Shown here piece after piece: positions 26,293 through 38,174 of a DNA stretch of 64,000 bases. Where the stretch lies: contig CM075103.1 of assembly GCA_037576195.1 (NCBI GenBank), forward strand, positions 22,816,001-22,880,000, read 5' to 3'. Made by a program: the position numbers and the translations under genes. The stretch is from Phytoseiulus persimilis. Taxonomy: Eukaryota; Arthropoda; Arachnida; Mesostigmata; Phytoseiidae. The notes below the pieces were generated by a model. That model was not told the DNA's origin, searched no databases, and saw only the letters and a program-made list of their open reading frames with translations. Positions within the stretch are counted from its first letter, which is position 1. Every line of letters starts with the position of its first letter.

Positions 26293-27360
26293 ATGGCGTT
26301 GATCAAAGGCAGTGTTGTGGTCGTGCTCCTTCTTGGGATTGCTTCCGCCTCGTGGGGTGAGAATTAGAATTTTCCAGCTGGGCTCGGATCTCACCGGGAA
26401 ATACTTTCCGTCACTTGCATTCACTGAAGGCCGGAAAAAATCGACCCGTGTTCCTCTTTCAAGACTCCTACCCGCATTCTCTCCCCTCCTCATGTCCTCC
26501 TCTCTCACGCAAGGTTGTATGGGTCAGAAGACGGGTCTTCGAAGGAGGGGGGAGGCGAAGCTCGTTCGTGACCAAAAACAAAAAGCCCGGTGCCAAACAG
26601 TGTTGTAAAGCCCTGTTTCACCATCAAATAGAAACTTGAATGCGACCGCTAACCTACCTCTTCGAACATCTGACTGAATTTCTTCAGGTCCTTCGAAACT
26701 CGTCGTGGAGATGAACGACAACAAGGGAGATTACGTTGACCTCGATTTGCAGTGGCAAGCTGGAGAGTGTCCTTTCGCAATTTACCGCATCTTCGTTCAG
26801 ACTCCCACATCTGAGAAGAAAAGAGTGGGGACAACCTGGAAATCAAAGTTCACCATCGCAAGTCAAGAATTCTGGACATCGTACAACGTCACCCTCAAAA
26901 CCTCCCTCTGTTTCGTCAGCGATTCGCTGACCGCAGGAATCGAGACTGGGCCAGGAAGTGAGTGTCAATACGATTATGGAATGATTTGCTCCGATCACAG
27001 GATACAGCCATTGTGCTTGATCTGGAATTTTGATCCCTCCCATCTCTAACAGAGCCTCACAAGGTGGGGAATCTCGATATCGAGGCTTCGGCAACTGCGG
27101 CCGACATCACATTCCGGGAGGCTAATATGCCTCGAATCGTGGACGCCTACAACGTCACCTTCTGTTCTCCCGCGAGCTGCAAATCGCAGAGTATCCCGAG
27201 GAGCAGCACTTCCGATCAGCCGATCAGTATCACGACGCACCTCGAACCCTTGACACCCGGCACCCTTTACAATACCAGTGTCGTGCCAGAAATCGTTTAC
27301 AGACAGGAAACATATACTGGGGAGCCGGCGGTCTCGGTGTTCGTGACCAAGAGATACTGA
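26293..27360 (+). CDS. FN3 gene D: short secreted protein with two fibronectin III domains
   Basis: Three exons: 26293-26356, 26688-26957 and 27053-27360. They total 642 nt (213 residues), with intron phases 1,1. Exon 1 is a signal peptide (MALIKGSVVVVLLLGIASAS). Exon 2 is one FN3 domain and exon 3 a second, with C149 and C154 at the position of the family CxxxC pair (here four residues apart). The organisation equals exons 1-3 of genes A, B and F, but the frame stops after the second domain, before the point where the paralogues continue into domain 3. There is no membrane span, so the product should be secreted. It is the only member on the plus strand. It may be a functional soluble form or the surviving 5' part of a truncated duplicate. 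I found no further FN3 exons downstream. Confidence 0.72.
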
Positions 27361-28559
27361 ATCCCGCCTAATGCTCCCATTTTCTAGAATCTGTTTGTCT
27401 GAGAGAATCATGGGAGAATGGTAGAGACTCATCAGCCTCATGAAATGGGACCGCGGACGCTGGCGATGATGAAAGCGATTGGAACAGCGACTCGCAGAGC
27501 GGGGGAATTAGGTGAACAATTGATTCTAGATTCTACTGGCTAGTTGCGAGGGTCCACTTTCCGCAATTCAGCGACGGATAATAATCGACTTTTTGAGCAT
27601 CAAAACTTAATCTCTGGGACCGCGTTGTGCGTTCCTTGCTGGCTGGGGAATCTAGGATCTGACTGACTGGAAGATCACTCACAGAAGATCAGCGCAGAGA
27701 TCGATATCGATCAAGCGACTCAGCGGAATGGATCAACAGATTCGAAGTTCCACACAATCGATTTCGATTTGTCGCAGATACGTTGCGTACACCGCGGCCA
27801 ATGTTATCCAGAAGGTGGAAAAGTGCATTCGAGAGGTACCGAGAAGTTCGACAGAGGGGAAGTTGGGAGCACGGCACGGCAGATTCGGAAGTCCCATGAT
27901 CGTTCCTTGATGATTTTCTCCTCCGCGATTCTCACCTCCGGGCCTGTTTGCTCAAGCCGCCTTCCGGGACTCTCAGCGGACGATCATACCGATGCGTACT
28001 GGGTCCTAACACATTCACATGATTCCCCTCAGTTCAAGAATGCGGAAAACCTATTTTCCGTTGTCTCTCTGAGACCCTTACAAGTGACAATTCACTTCCG
28101 ATTGATCGAGAAGCGCTTCCGGATCATGCTCGTCCGAAAGTTCTCCGGGAAACGACGAAAACGATCGGTCTCCCCAATCATCAAGGTCTCCCCCTATCAA
28201 TGCATGTGTGTGGGAGCAAGTTGAGACTAAAGTTTCCATATCTTCCCGACATCGGAGATCTTCGGCGGGGAAGCTACGCGAGAGGCTTAAGCACTGAAAA
28301 TGATGGACCCAATGAATACAGGAATGTAGCAGAGCATGTTCGGGGATCGCCCAAAAGCGATTCTCCCTGTAGGCTAATAGGGGCAATGCACTTTCAGATT
28401 CAGCGATCGCAGATCTTCTTCCTCCGAAAATATCGATCATCTGTTATACACGAGGAAAAACCACAGTCGGCCGGAAGCCGGCTGGTTTCACCGCCTCGGT
28501 TTTTTCTGCTTCGAGTTCAAAGTGGTCCCCTCCATCCATGTAGAGATGAAGATGGTCGA
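27361..28559. other. No gene recognised downstream of gene D
   Basis: This should contain the 3' untranslated region of gene D, but I see no AATAAA close to the stop. The open frame at 27769-28224 (plus) lacks recognisable features. Confidence 0.35.
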
Positions 28560-29560
28560 GAGACTGTCGAATTTCAGTCTCCAGCTCCCCGGGAAGTCCG
28601 CCGGTGCAACCAGTGCCTAGTCATCGGCATACGCCACAGAGACAACTCCATCCGAGACTCGGAAGTTCAGGGCATCGTCATGTTCTACGATCCACAATGT
28701 TGGTTCTTAGGCTGAGCCTTGGGGATCGTTTCGCGATGGATTCTGTTTTTCCTCGATTCGGTCCATCTGTGCTTTAGATGAGAGTGTATGATTCTTCTCA
28801 GATACGTTGGGATGTCTCGTTGCCCCAGAATCCCAGGTATAGCGCTCCAACCAGTTGAGATGAAGGCATTCGAATGTTAAATAGGACCATCGAGCAGATC
28901 CCCCTCGATGTAATGGTTCTTTCGCATTTCAAAATGTTGAGAACTGGCTCTAGGGCGGACATCGTGGACCGACCCTGACGGGAGGCGTGGTGCGAGTCTG
29001 ACAGGCGTTTATGTTCTCCAAGTTCGCCTTGCAGGCGAGCGTCGATAATGCTCTCGACTTCTTTCGCGATGGCGCTGAGAAAGCATATCGGACAGTACGC
29101 ATATTTCTTGCCAGGCTTTGAAATTAGGACTGGTTTGGCTCTTTTTTATTGTTGGGGGACTCCAGACCGAAGAACCTTATCTGTAATCTTCGCGTATGCA
29201 GAAGGCCAGCGAATCATGAGCATTCTAGTTGGTACTGCTGGAATCCCATCAAGGCCGGGCGCATTCCTCGGTGGTATGCCTTCTGCTGCTCGGACTACCC
29301 CATGTACCGTGACTGGTGGGATATCATCAGAGCCGGATCCAAGTTTGTCCACAGACAAAAGTTCCTCATCGCGTGAGTTCCTCATCTCAGGAAGGCTCCC
29401 CGTGTCGGGAACGGCCTCCCGACTATTTTCGCAATCGTTTCTTGATCCAGTGTCAGTCTTCTTCGACCTACTTTCTCGCGTACGATTTCGGAGGGAAGCC
29501 CCCAGACGTCTCCGAATAGGATAGTTGGAGAATAATTGGATCGATCCAAAAATCACCTCT
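28560..29560 (-). mobile_element. Degraded LINE reverse transcriptase (R1/Jockey-like), minus strand
   Basis: Reading leftwards from about 29560, the N-terminal RT linker appears (IPPRNAPGLDGIPAVPTRML, near 29290). Next comes the block PVLISKPGKKYAYCPICFLS with SAIAKEVESIIDARLQGELG (about 29150-29020) and the ASRQGRSTMSALEPVL segment. Far to the left, SVAYADD followed directly by a stop codon and ALVAPA (about 28650-28600) is the catalytic box. These are the standard motifs of LINE reverse transcriptases. Stops and frame changes show the copy is dead. No endonuclease or tail was recognised. Confidence 0.75.
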
Positions 29561-29689
29561 TTTTTTCCTCCGAGGTTTCGAGGCCCCTACCGGCCTGAAG
29601 GGCAGGTATCGGCCGGGGAGTCCCTCCACGGACACCTGGGAAGGGAATTCAGATGGTGTGGGGCTCGCTCCGTCTGAAGGATGGAAAAT

Positions 29690-30075
29690 ACCACTAAGCC
29701 TCCGAGTTGATTCTCGGATCGCAATACTCTGTAACCCGAATTATCGGGCTGGCTCAGCTGGAATGAACATTTGGTGTGATTGCTCCAACAACAGCGCTGT
29801 GTTCGCCAGCGCTTCGTTGGCATGGCTCTCGAGCAGCGCGAGGTCTCTTCCAGTGACGATTTGTCGAAGGTCGTCAGCGAAGGCTCAAGACTGGAGGGGT
29901 GGTCGAGGTTGAGGACTCAAGCTCGGAGTCGAGTCTCGCACACAGCAGGTGTTCTGCTGCTTTGGATATAGCTTGGAGACAACTGATCGGGCGGTAACAG
30001 GAAGAGCCACCGCCGGCCTTCGTGACCAGGACCAGCCTTGCCGACCTCCACTCTTGTGGTCAGATTCAGGAGGTG
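29690..30075 (-). mobile_element. Second LINE reverse-transcriptase fragment, minus strand
   Basis: On the minus strand, LVLVTKAGGGSSCYRPISCL then QAISKAAEHLLCARLDSELE (about 30050-29920) is the start of an RT domain of the SYRPISLL type. It runs almost directly into AFADDLRQIVTGRDLALLES (about 29890-29825), the catalytic FADD box. The central fingers/palm region is therefore missing, so this is an internally deleted relic. It differs in sequence from the neighbouring relic at 28560-29560, so these are two insertions and not one broken element. Confidence 0.68.
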
Positions 30076-31560
30076 AGAACATGATTCATCGTATCGATGA
30101 AAGCTTCAGGCTATCTTTGAGGAGGAGTCTGACGACTCGCGTCGGTACTCGGTCCGGAGCTGGAGCTCACCGTGTTTTGAGCCGGTCTGCTATCGAGAAC
30201 ACCGCGTGTTTCTCGACGGGGTCGGAGCCGAAGTTCTCGTCAAGGTCGAATGTCAACTTCCTAGGAGGGGGATCGGGTTGGAAAGAGCGAGTTCATAACC
30301 GTTGTTTATTTACCTCTGTTCATGGAATGACATCCTTGAACCAAGAAAAGTATGGTTAGATCGATGCCGCAACCACCTCCAGATGGAGGGCGGACAAACT
30401 GGCGAACTGACGGAATGACAAACAAATCGAATGACGAAGCGGGTTATTCATAGTAAGGATCGTCGTTGACAGCAAGCCAGACGTGTCGCATGACTATCTG
30501 ATGAGCCAGATGATGCGCCACGTGGAAATCGGTGGATCCAGGTTGAGATAAGAGTGAGGGTGAATCTGCAGAGGAGCTCACACAATTGATATCACAGACA
30601 CTAGAATCCGACAATGACGACATCAACGAGGAAGAGTTCGGAGTTGAGTGAGGACGGCTTCAGAAACTTCTACAGAGAACCAGAAAAGAGGGAGTTGTTC
30701 AACGCAGGGGGGGGGGGGGTTGCTATTAACGAAAGGAGTCCACTCGAGCTTCTGTAGTTCATAAAACACTAGTGTGGCGGTAAGTTCTGCTGGTTGTGAG
30801 GGAAGCCCTCCGAAGTTCAAGATTTTCAAGTCCTATCCGCGCTCAAGTTGCGGTGATCCTCTCTCGAGATCCCCTCCAGAGAGAACGGGTTGTCCAGCAG
30901 GACTGACATGAATGATGCGATGCATGAATTTGCGATATCCAAAGCTCGGAAGATCGGACTCTAAGGTACATTATTAAGGCACTCTAAGGCATTAAGTCGG
31001 GAACGCGCTAGGAATGAGTAAATGTACTTTCAACATCCCATCCGGAAGCTCTTGCATAATTACCCCATGTTCGGCTGCACGAGGTTACGCACAAGTGCTC
31101 TATGAGTCCCTTCAGGCTGTGGGGGACGGCAAACTCGGAGTTCCGAGTTCCGCCCCGCGTGGCACTCGCTGAGCTACGACGCTGGCTCTACTGCCTTGGT
31201 GAACAGCGCAAGGAGCTGGGTAGGTCAGGCCTCCATTGCGCTGGCCATCTCGTTCCTCAACTCCCCAAAAAGATGGCTGGGTACGCCTCTGACCGTTCCC
31301 CAATTTGGCCGTCGAGCTTCCTGACCCTGAATCGGAGGAAAATTGGAGCCGATGACCTCCTCGGTGGAAGCTCGGTAGGCGGAGCCTCACTTTTGCAAAC
31401 ACAGATTCCTGGAGGTGATTTCGAAATATCACTCCTCGATGGCGGCTGAGAATGCGTTGAGCGCTTGCTTTCAAGCTGCGTCTCGCAGCCCTCTCAATGA
31501 GCAAGCGATGATCACGATTCCAACGGCAATAAGATTCTTTCTCGTTCAGAAGTAGCATTT
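30076..31560. other. No gene recognised; one copy of the dispersed unit
   Basis: A copy of the dispersed unit (GTATGGTTAGATCGATGCCG) lies at 30345-30386. A run of 13 G occupies 30707-30719. No open frame has supporting features. The right end is the 3' flank of the zinc-finger gene. Confidence 0.4.
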
Positions 31561-31564
31561 GACA

Positions 31565-31570
31565 TTTATT
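31565..31570 (-). terminator. Polyadenylation signal AATAAA, zinc-finger gene
   Basis: AATAAA on the minus strand about 130 bases beyond the zinc-finger stop codon, in the correct orientation. Confidence 0.5.
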
Positions 31571-31697
31571 CGAAAATTACACATGTTCAGTTCCAGTTAA
31601 ACTCATCAATCCCTGACTCATCATTCACGATATTCGAGGCTGTCCAAAGTCCACGAGTTGGAAATAACGATAGAACTTTCACTAAGGAAATAGGGTT

Positions 31698-32264
31698 TCA
31701 GTTGGACTCGATCAGAAGCGACTGTATGGTGGACTTCTGTCGAACGTGCGTGCGTTCATGCATTCTCAAAGTGTGTAAACGCGCGAACCTTCGATAGCAT
31801 GTCGAACACTCATGACTCTTCTCCCCACTGTGAATCTTGCGATGGTTCGTGAGCACGTCACGGCGAGTGAAGCATCTACCACAGTCCTCACAATCATACG
31901 GTTTTTCGCCGGTATGCGTCCGCTTATGGTCCATCATATTCGACCTTGAGGCGAAGCTCGAGGAGCATTCACTGCAGATATGAGGCTTCTCTCCGGTATG
32001 GACGCGTCGGTGCCTGGTCAGGTTCGACTTCATCGAGAATCTCAAGGAACACTGTTTGCACGCGTATGGCTTCTCCCCACTATGCGCACGACCGTGGGAT
32101 CTCAGCTCAGTGAGCGTGACGAATCTCTCAGAGCACTTCGAGCACGTGAACTGCTTCACTTCGTCATGCCGGAATAGATGGTCCCTCAAGCCGCGTTTAG
32201 TTGCCAGGATTTTCCCGCAAAACTCATGCGGACACTCGAACTCTCCGTTGCTGCCGCTCATCAT
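31698..32264 (-). CDS. C2H2 zinc-finger protein with six fingers
   Basis: A single uninterrupted 188-codon frame begins at ATG 32264. Six classical C2H2 fingers run in tandem from about residue 9 to 176. The first has a C-x4-C spacing (CPHEFC), the others C-x2-C-x12-H-x3-H. Most are joined by TGEKP- or SGEKP-type linkers, typical of sequence-specific DNA-binding transcription factors of the Krueppel-like kind. No other domain is present: it has a very short N-terminal lead and a tail of about 13 residues. The length is small for the family, which often has N-terminal effector domains. An upstream frame at 32224-32619 contains a CPAC...H...H segment that could be an extra exon, but no clean splice joins it. 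The likely role is nuclear transcription regulation; target genes are unknown. Confidence 0.88.
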   Translation of the reverse strand: MMSGSNGEFECPHEFCGKILATKRGLRDHLFRHDEVKQFTCSKCSERFVTLTELRSHGRAHSGEKPYACKQCSLRFSMKSNLTRHRRVHTGEKPHICSECSSSFASRSNMMDHKRTHTGEKPYDCEDCGRCFTRRDVLTNHRKIHSGEKSHECSTCYRRFARLHTLRMHERTHVRQKSTIQSLLIESN

Positions 32265-32430
32265 GTAGCTGTATGCGCCGGAATGGTTCCCGAAAATTAG
32301 CTGCGTGCTGTTTCACGGCCAGTGGATGATCCGCGTTGATGTGAAAGCTGATTGAGGGTTTCAGGTTCGCACTGGATATGGTCTCACAAGCCGGACAGTC
32401 AGACTGTGAAAAGAACGCAGGGCTCATGGT

Positions 32431-32438
32431 CTTATATA
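32431..32438 (-). promoter_or_regulatory. TATA box of the zinc-finger gene
   Basis: The minus strand reads CTATATAAG here. A start site 25-30 bases downstream (about 32405) would leave a 5' untranslated region of about 140 bases before ATG 32264, with no intron needed. The ATG only a few bases past the TATA box (near 32427) would lie upstream of that start site, supporting 32264 as the true start. Confidence 0.55.
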
Positions 32439-35400
32439 GCTTGGGCGTGTATCGCGAGAGGTAGGGACCGCCGACAAGTTGAGGGGAAGGGCGAACCCTT
32501 GCGGCGAACAATCCGACCCCCCCTCTGAACGTTTCTGCCGGGGCATAGTAAACGAAACCGCTGCACTCCAGGAGCTTATCTCGTTGCGGTCTCCGACTTC
32601 TCTGCCCTCCCAGCGGCAACCCTTTGTGAATTTTTTGGATTCGTTGTTCGAAGATTCTTCAAACAGTCTCGGCCCAGGGAGTGGTGGAGCTCCTCAGATT
32701 CATCGTGGGCGAGCATCGGAACCCAGAATATCCGAATCCGGAGGGTTCCAGAAGAAGATCATGCGGTCCGAGCCTCCCTCATCGATCCTAAACTCGATCA
32801 GGCTTCGGATCGGGTGTTGATCGTTCAAGGCTCAGGGGCAGGTCACGTGAATCCGACACCCTCTCTCCTGGATGAAACCTCAACGCACGGACGTCCGATG
32901 AACGGCCCGCGATGCCCCTCCTTGCGTCCCGGCGAACAGGTTCGGGCTAACCGGGGTTACTCAAACCAACAAGAGCTTCCTCATCAGGGGTCTGCCGGAG
33001 TTCTTCCTATAAGGAGTATATGATGTTAAAGTCCCGCTTCCCTCAATCTAGGCCACGCAGCACAGCAAGTCTCGATCTTAAGTGGGCCCGTAGTTCCGTG
33101 AGCAGCTGTGTGAAACTGAAGCGAAGGATCGTGGCTCTTTGAGCCTCCCGCACCCGGGGGCGAGAAGCCGCACGCAAAAGCCATCATCCGCTGCGGAGTG
33201 AATTATTGAGAGCCACTGCACGAAGACCCTGCTGAACGCGGCCCATACGGAAGGAAGGGCTGAGCGGAACCGGGTTGATCATGTGAGGACACCTTTCATC
33301 AGGAGTAGGAGTATGCATCTTTGAATGGTCGAGTGACAGTTACACGAATCCCTTTTACCCGGCTTCCAGATAACGGTATCCCAATCATTCTCTCTCACCG
33401 CTGACTGTTAAGGCTCTAGAGCAGTGATTCTCAACATTTCTTCCGCCGTGCACCCCCACGCATACGAGCTGCAAATACGGGGAAAAAATAATCTCATCCC
33501 TCCCTCCGCTCTCCGCATCCCAAATTGGATTTCCTATGGAAACATAGATTATTCTATTGCAGATGAAGGTTGTTTGTTGAGTATTGCGGCGTAGCCAACG
33601 ACCCTCGGAAACCTTCCGTGCATACCCGGCACGGGCGCCTCCTCTGAGAACCCCACTGCTCGAGAGCCACTGCGGACCCCTCCCGGAAACTGATTGAAAG
33701 TGATATTTACTGATCTGACACAAGAGGGGTGAAACCAGTACGGTTTCACACAGACGTGTCCGAGCAGGGGAGTACAGCGCGGGTGTTTCCACGAATCTCT
33801 AGCCCCAGATCGGACGTGCGTAACACGGATCAGTGTTGGGCAGAGTCACAATCGTAATTGTGATTATTATTAGAATCAAAATCAAAGTCGCAGAATCGAC
33901 GGAATCACAATCACCGCTGTGGCGAAGATGATGGCTTCCTGTGATTTTGTCGCAATCGTACGATTTATTTCAGAAACAGGATGTTTGGGATGGCTGGAAC
34001 GTTGTCGAGGGATTCCGGGGTCACTGATCTTGATGCCGGTCTCAGTTTCCCTCGATGTCTCCAACCTGACGCGAAACTCGTTGAGGAGGCCACATTCATG
34101 ATTGCGGTCTCGCCTCGCCATGGGCCTTCCCAGAGATTCCGGGGGCGGTTGACACGTAGTCGGGGGTTTTCGGGATGGCTGATCACGATGAAGGTGTTAC
34201 TTTTACTCCGGCCGACGCCGGAGATAGAACGATGCTCCGCTCATGTATGGCGCTCGCTCTGTTGCCTTTCGGTCCATTGACTGGTATCGACCACGTAGCC
34301 CATCGAAAGCTGGACGATTTGAAGACATACTCCCTCGACACACGGTCGGAGAATGCAGCCGCCTTCCCCCAGCGCTCTTTCGGATCACAATAGAAATCAC
34401 GGACCCCAAACCGTCAATCATCTTGAAGATTGGCATGTTGCCCTTCTCGGTTAGGAGCACGTGAATCTCTTCGAGATGATCGAACAACTACAGAAAAGGA
34501 GGCGGAATGCAAGGAACGAATGTTGAGGCTCCGAATGGGGCGGTACGCGCCGCTTAGGTGGAACAAATACGAGCTCCTCAACGAACGCCTTCATGTAATA
34601 AACGAATCTAATCAATTGATGTCGAATATATTCACAACGTCGGTCTCAACGTAGACGCCCAACTAGCGATGGTATCACAAGTCAACAAACTCGCCACATA
34701 TTCCTGTATTCGAGTGTTTTCATTGGTGGAGTGATACCCTTCAGATCGGATTATTCAGAGACTGCCCAAATTTATGCGTGGGAAAAAAGCTGTTCATCGT
34801 ACATATAGCGATACTGAAGAGTTCTCTGATCTGATAGTTCGCTCTTCAACTCAATACGAATGGCGCTTCAGGAACAGGAGAAAACGGGAAATCGAGTTAT
34901 CGAGACGCAGCGAACTTCCACGGGCTATGATCCAACGGCCGGCGTATACCCGGCGGAGCCCGGGAATCCGAGCCCACAAAAATGAGCCAGAAAATGAGGA
35001 ACCAAGAGAGAACGAGCCACAACTCATTGAACTTGAAACGGATGAGCCCGGAAATCCCTGGACTCTCTTATCGGGACTGAGTTTCAGCCACGGGAAGCAT
35101 GCTTGGATCGATCCCGCAACCACCTCTTTGGACACATTCATAGTCTACCTGGAGGGCCCGGCAGGGAGAATGACCAGCTGTACGACGAAGCGAACTCCAC
35201 GTGAATTCTCAGGATATTCTGCGCTGTGTTCAACTCCAAGCCCCGTGACGAAATCGCCGGGAAACCGTGTGCCGCCGTAATGATCACCCGATGAGCCTCG
35301 CTCGCGGAATGTCAGCTGATCTGTCCCTCGGAAGAGCCTTCGAGGGGATCATCTTCACCGTGACTGTAATCATACGTATCAATATGTGTTTGTTCGTTTT

Positions 35401-38174
35401 TTCTCTTCGATCCTCCATGGAGTCAGCGAAACGACTCTCAACCGCGAACCAAACATAAGGGATCAGGTTATTGATCGACGCTCACTTTTTCGAGACACGG
35501 GACAGTGAAGTCGTGAGTTCTCACGGAGTTGAATGAGACATCGCCGTTGTTCGCGGATGATGGTGAATGATGTTAGATGAGACACCGAGCTCAAGATTGC
35601 GCTTTGGAAGCCAATGAGCCACGGGGTGTGATGGGGTCAGAGTTGGCATGGAACGATATTTCCCGGATCGTTCTTCTAAATGCGATGCTTATCGGACGTT
35701 GAGATCGTCCCTCGACAACCGATTGGAAAACAGATGAGAGATCTGAAGTCTATAGAGAATGATACATCCCGCAATCTCCTCATCAGAAATGACGAAGGCG
35801 ACCGCCGACGGGCTCGTAATTAGGTCTCTGCGGAGACTTTCTATAGATTTCTCAGCGGTTGTCGAACAGCTCAGATGCTGCATATCGCCTCGCTCGTTCC
35901 TAAGTTAATCGGGGCTAGCGGTCGCAGAGCCGGGTCTGATACCCGGTTCCGGACCCGGGTATCCTCCGATGCCCGACTACCGATTTAAAGAGCCGATTCC
36001 GGGGTTGATCCGAGCATATTTCTTGGAGTTCGTGGACCCCAAGTATCGAAGCCAGACCCGAGTACCCGGTTTCACGGGTGATTACCTGATTCCGGAACCG
36101 GCCCCTACTCAGGACAGACGGAAATGACTCGATATTCTTAACTTTGTGGACGGCAGCGACGATTCCAGCGACTCCTTGAAGATTTTACTCGCGTCTCTGA
36201 GCATTCTGTCGACGTCGGCGATCGGAGTCTTGCTTTGCACGGCGCCCCTACCCTGAGAAAACCTTTCACGCAGCTTTCGAGCAGAAACGATGAGCGATAT
36301 GATCTTGCTGCGCTGAAGGTGACAGTCCTCTTGATCCGAAGGTGCTCCTGGATGCAAGGCCGAACTAGGTTTGATGGTGAGTCATGGAGCTTTCCTAGAT
36401 TGATACGAACCCACTCTGCTTCGATCTTTGAGGAGTTTGAGGATTCGGTTCATTCACTTCGGGTCTGTGTTAAACAGACTGTCAAGTTCGGCACGAGGCT
36501 CGTTGTGGGGTTCCGCTGAAACTTCAGACAGACCGATTGCAAGAGCTCCCTCAGGTCCATCGCGCGTTCCTCTCTTTCACGTTCTGCGTTGATATTCCCG
36601 CACCTTCCCTGTATGAACAGAACGTCGTTATCGTGCGGTTATCCCCGAACCCTGGAAGCATCGTCAAGTCGTTTCCGCAGTATTGTCGGCTTTCTCAAAC
36701 CACTGTGGAGTGAAGAGGGACCCAGATATGCTAAATTCAGTGGAATCGATGCTTTGATCGAACGGAAAACGACTCCCGAGACTAAGCATGATACTGTGAG
36801 ATCTATTGCTCCCGGAATGACTACACAGGTACTCAGTGTGGATACTTGGGTTATTATGGGTTATTCCGTCACCTCTTTACTCTCGTCGTAGTATATTCAT
36901 ACACACTCATTCACACACACCTCATCCATCTCTCATATTCTCGCGTGAGTCTCTACTTCCTCTCATGACTACCCTCTCCAGTACAACTGGCCGCCGCTGG
37001 GTCGTCTCTCAAGACGCTTCTCTTAGAATGCGACAATACCTTGAATCCCTCTCGATGGGGCTGCATACGGGCCACCGAGGGTATTTTTCTGTACAGCTTT
37101 CCTCACGGTGGTTTCCCCTAAATATCCTACCCTCGGACATCCAAAGTAGCCCACATCAAGGCACTACTTCGTATTCCGGTCCTTTTCACACCATATTTCA
37201 ACCCATGTCCTCGCCAGATTTTCCCGAGGAATTAAGGGAAGAGATAGCGAGGAGGAGGCCCACCTAGACGACATCATGGAGGAGGTTTCGTCTCGATCAG
37301 AGAGTGAGACGCGAGTGTGCGGGCCGTTGCTTTGGGGCGAATTTTAATTTTGAAAGATCATATGATTTCGCTACTTCGTGCCGTTTCTTCAAACTCCGCG
37401 TTCCCCGTCACAATGTACAGCTTTCCTGTTCCTCCTATCTCTCTAGGATTCGCATCCTTCCGCTATTGGCATTTCTGTTCGCAGCAACCAGGTGATGAGG
37501 CCGGGCTTGACCGGTCGAATACAGAAACACGAGCGCACAGGTGGAGGAATCCCGCGCTTCCGGAGAAAAATCAGGTGGCGAAACCTCATGGCGTCGGTGA
37601 ACGACTGCTTTGGAAACATGGTATCATAGCGGCTCGCTCGCATCCGATCGAGAGCGCGGATGCATGTTCACGATAAGCCACGAACCTCAGCAAGCCGAAC
37701 TCATTGCTACTAGAGCTCCAAATAACAGAGCGATGCGGACGAAAACCTGCTTATAGCACGGAACTCCGCCGTCGAAGGGAGGGTTCCTTTGGTAAACCGT
37801 TACGCAGTTCTCATGTGGAAACTAAGCTCGAATACAATCTGACAATATGTGTTCCTGCATCTCCTCCATGGAGCAGCGTCGCAAAAAAACTATTTGAGCT
37901 CAAATGGAACTTCGGCTCAATTTAATTGAGGTTGTCTTCTTTTTCGAGAAACTTCTCTTCTGCTGCATTTGCCGAGGGTTCCGGAGAGCAAGACAATCAG
38001 AACGCGATCGATTTCCCCGATCAATCACACGGTAGGGAAAACGAGCGTTTCGATGAAACGAGTGCGAGGAGAACGGAACTGCGCTGAGGATCGAAACAAA
38101 ATGAATGAGTATGCCGCGACAGGCTGTGTTCACTTCGCCTCGAGGCCCTCCCGAGGACACAACGTGGTGCTGGA
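32439..38174. other. Long interval without a recognised gene
   Basis: I found no supported coding sequence. AT-rich simple sequence of AATCACAAT type lies at about 33846-33915. Copies of the dispersed unit occur at 35091-35140 (GCTTGGATCGATCCCGCAAC) and, more diverged, near 36003-36045. The 168-codon plus frame at 34774-35280 is partly made of that repeat. A CCCGGGTAT-like phrase recurs at 35930-36080. Confidence 0.4.

Noticed and set aside
34774..35280. A 168-codon plus-strand open frame, charged and Glu-rich
   Set aside because: Its 3' part is a copy of the dispersed GATCGATCCC unit, and there are no splice borders or homologous features. Too weak to call a gene.
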